The position numbers and the translations under genes are program-made. The notes beneath the pieces were generated by a model. That model made no database searches, was not told the DNA's origin, and was given only the letters and a program-made list of their open reading frames with translations. From Rubritepida sp. (GTDB taxonomy: Bacteria; Pseudomonadota; Alphaproteobacteria; Acetobacterales; Acetobacteraceae): a stretch of DNA of 6,062 nucleotides. The stretch spans positions 1 through 6,062 of the forward strand of contig JALHNW010000122.1 in assembly GCA_022843345.1 (NCBI GenBank), in the 5' to 3' direction. The first letter of the stretch is position 1. Each line of letters starts with the position of its first letter. Below, one piece after another: positions 5,718 through 6,062 of this stretch.

Positions 5718-6062
5718 TCCCGCGATTCCCGCCGGGCGGCCGCCAGCATCCGGCGCCCCCGGTTGACCGAGGCGCGCATCCCCGAGCGGTCGTACAGGCG
5801 CCATGCCGGCAGCAGCAGGCCGTAGAGCGGCGACCCCCTCACCCAATGCTTCAGGCGGGCCGTCCGGCCCAGCGACTGCGCATGGCCCGCAGGCGCCCGC
5901 CGCCTGGCGACCGAGGCCCGGTGCGGCTCGTCGCGCTCCCGCGCGGTCCAGCAGGCGCACGCGCAGCTGCGCCACCTCGCGTTGCAGGGACCGGACCTCG
6001 GAGCGCGCGTCGTCGAGGGCGCGGCGCAGCTCTGCGGCCTGCGCCGTGTCCGACCATTCCCG
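5714..6062 (-). pseudogene. 3' end of an unrecognised coiled-coil gene with an apparent frameshift near 5940
   Basis: The gene enters from beyond the right edge. In the frame starting at 6062, codons 11-38 give a clean coiled coil: L12, L16, A19, V23, L26, V30, L33 and L37 sit at alternating 4- and 3-residue spacing. After LLDR (codon 40, 5945-5943) that frame becomes Gly/Ala/Pro-rich with poor third-position GC (about 64% by my count over 76 codons). The next frame, from 5941 to the TGA at 5716-5714, has about 92% GC at third positions and a plausible C-terminus: basic, with HWVRGSPLYGLLLPAWRLYD, possibly an amphipathic helix. The second part has no start codon of its own near its beginning, so the two pieces are best read as one gene with one extra base or two missing bases around 5936-5946. 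This is either a sequencing error or a real mutation. I do not recognise the family. Coiled coils of this kind occur at the ends of glycosyltransferases, methyltransferases and chain-length regulators of glycan clusters. Confidence 0.7.

Noticed and set aside
5851..6057. 68-codon minus-strand open frame at the right edge
   Set aside because: It is the third frame across the coiled-coil gene. It is Arg/Gly/Pro-rich with no motif and is best read as a shadow.

Overview
The window is very GC-rich, and every real gene strongly prefers G or C at the third codon position. That codon use, the gene families present and a GCTATAGC element resembling the -10 box of alphaproteobacterial housekeeping promoters suggest an alphaproteobacterium, possibly of the Acetobacteraceae/Rhodospirillales type. 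The taxon is an inference. The locus is a cell-surface polysaccharide or glycoconjugate region with nucleotide-sugar synthesis, glycosyl transfer and ABC-type export. I see no tRNA, rRNA, CRISPR array, insertion sequence or attachment site.

Layout. Positions 1-1916 hold a tight minus-strand operon, read right to left: a LegB-like NAD-dependent sugar-nucleotide 4,6-dehydratase (1916-897), a sugar-1-phosphate nucleotidyltransferase (891-172) and the first 56 codons of a second NAD-dependent epimerase/dehydratase that leaves the window at base 1. A 127-bp divergent intergenic region (1917-2043) separates this from a plus-strand pair, the polysaccharide ABC-2 permease (2044-2886) and its ATPase (2898-3623, GTG start behind a good ribosome binding site). 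Convergent with the ATPase is a large minus-strand gene (5717-3627) encoding a two-module glycosyltransferase, GT2-like then GT4-like. The two convergent stop codons are 3 bases apart and pair with each other at the top of an inverted repeat that could be a bidirectional terminator. Upstream of it, from 6062 down to 5714, lies the 3' end of another minus-strand gene. It is a coiled-coil protein that I do not recognise, and its reading frame changes near 5940.

How the genes fit together. The nucleotidyltransferase would activate a sugar-1-phosphate to an NDP-sugar. The dehydratase and the partial epimerase would modify it into a deoxy, keto or amino sugar precursor. The two-module glycosyltransferase would build the glycan on the cytoplasmic face, and the Wzm/Wzt (KpsM/KpsT)-type transporter would export it. 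The sugar cannot be named from this window because the expected partner enzymes, for example the aminotransferase and synthase of legionaminic acid synthesis, are not present.

The points that most merit a second look are the apparent frameshift near 5940, which leaves one frame open from the window edge to the end of the glycosyltransferase; the hairpin that contains both convergent stop codons; and a possible leaderless start for the permease. Apart from these, the locus looks like a recognisable export-type glycan cluster, and I see no clearly new system.
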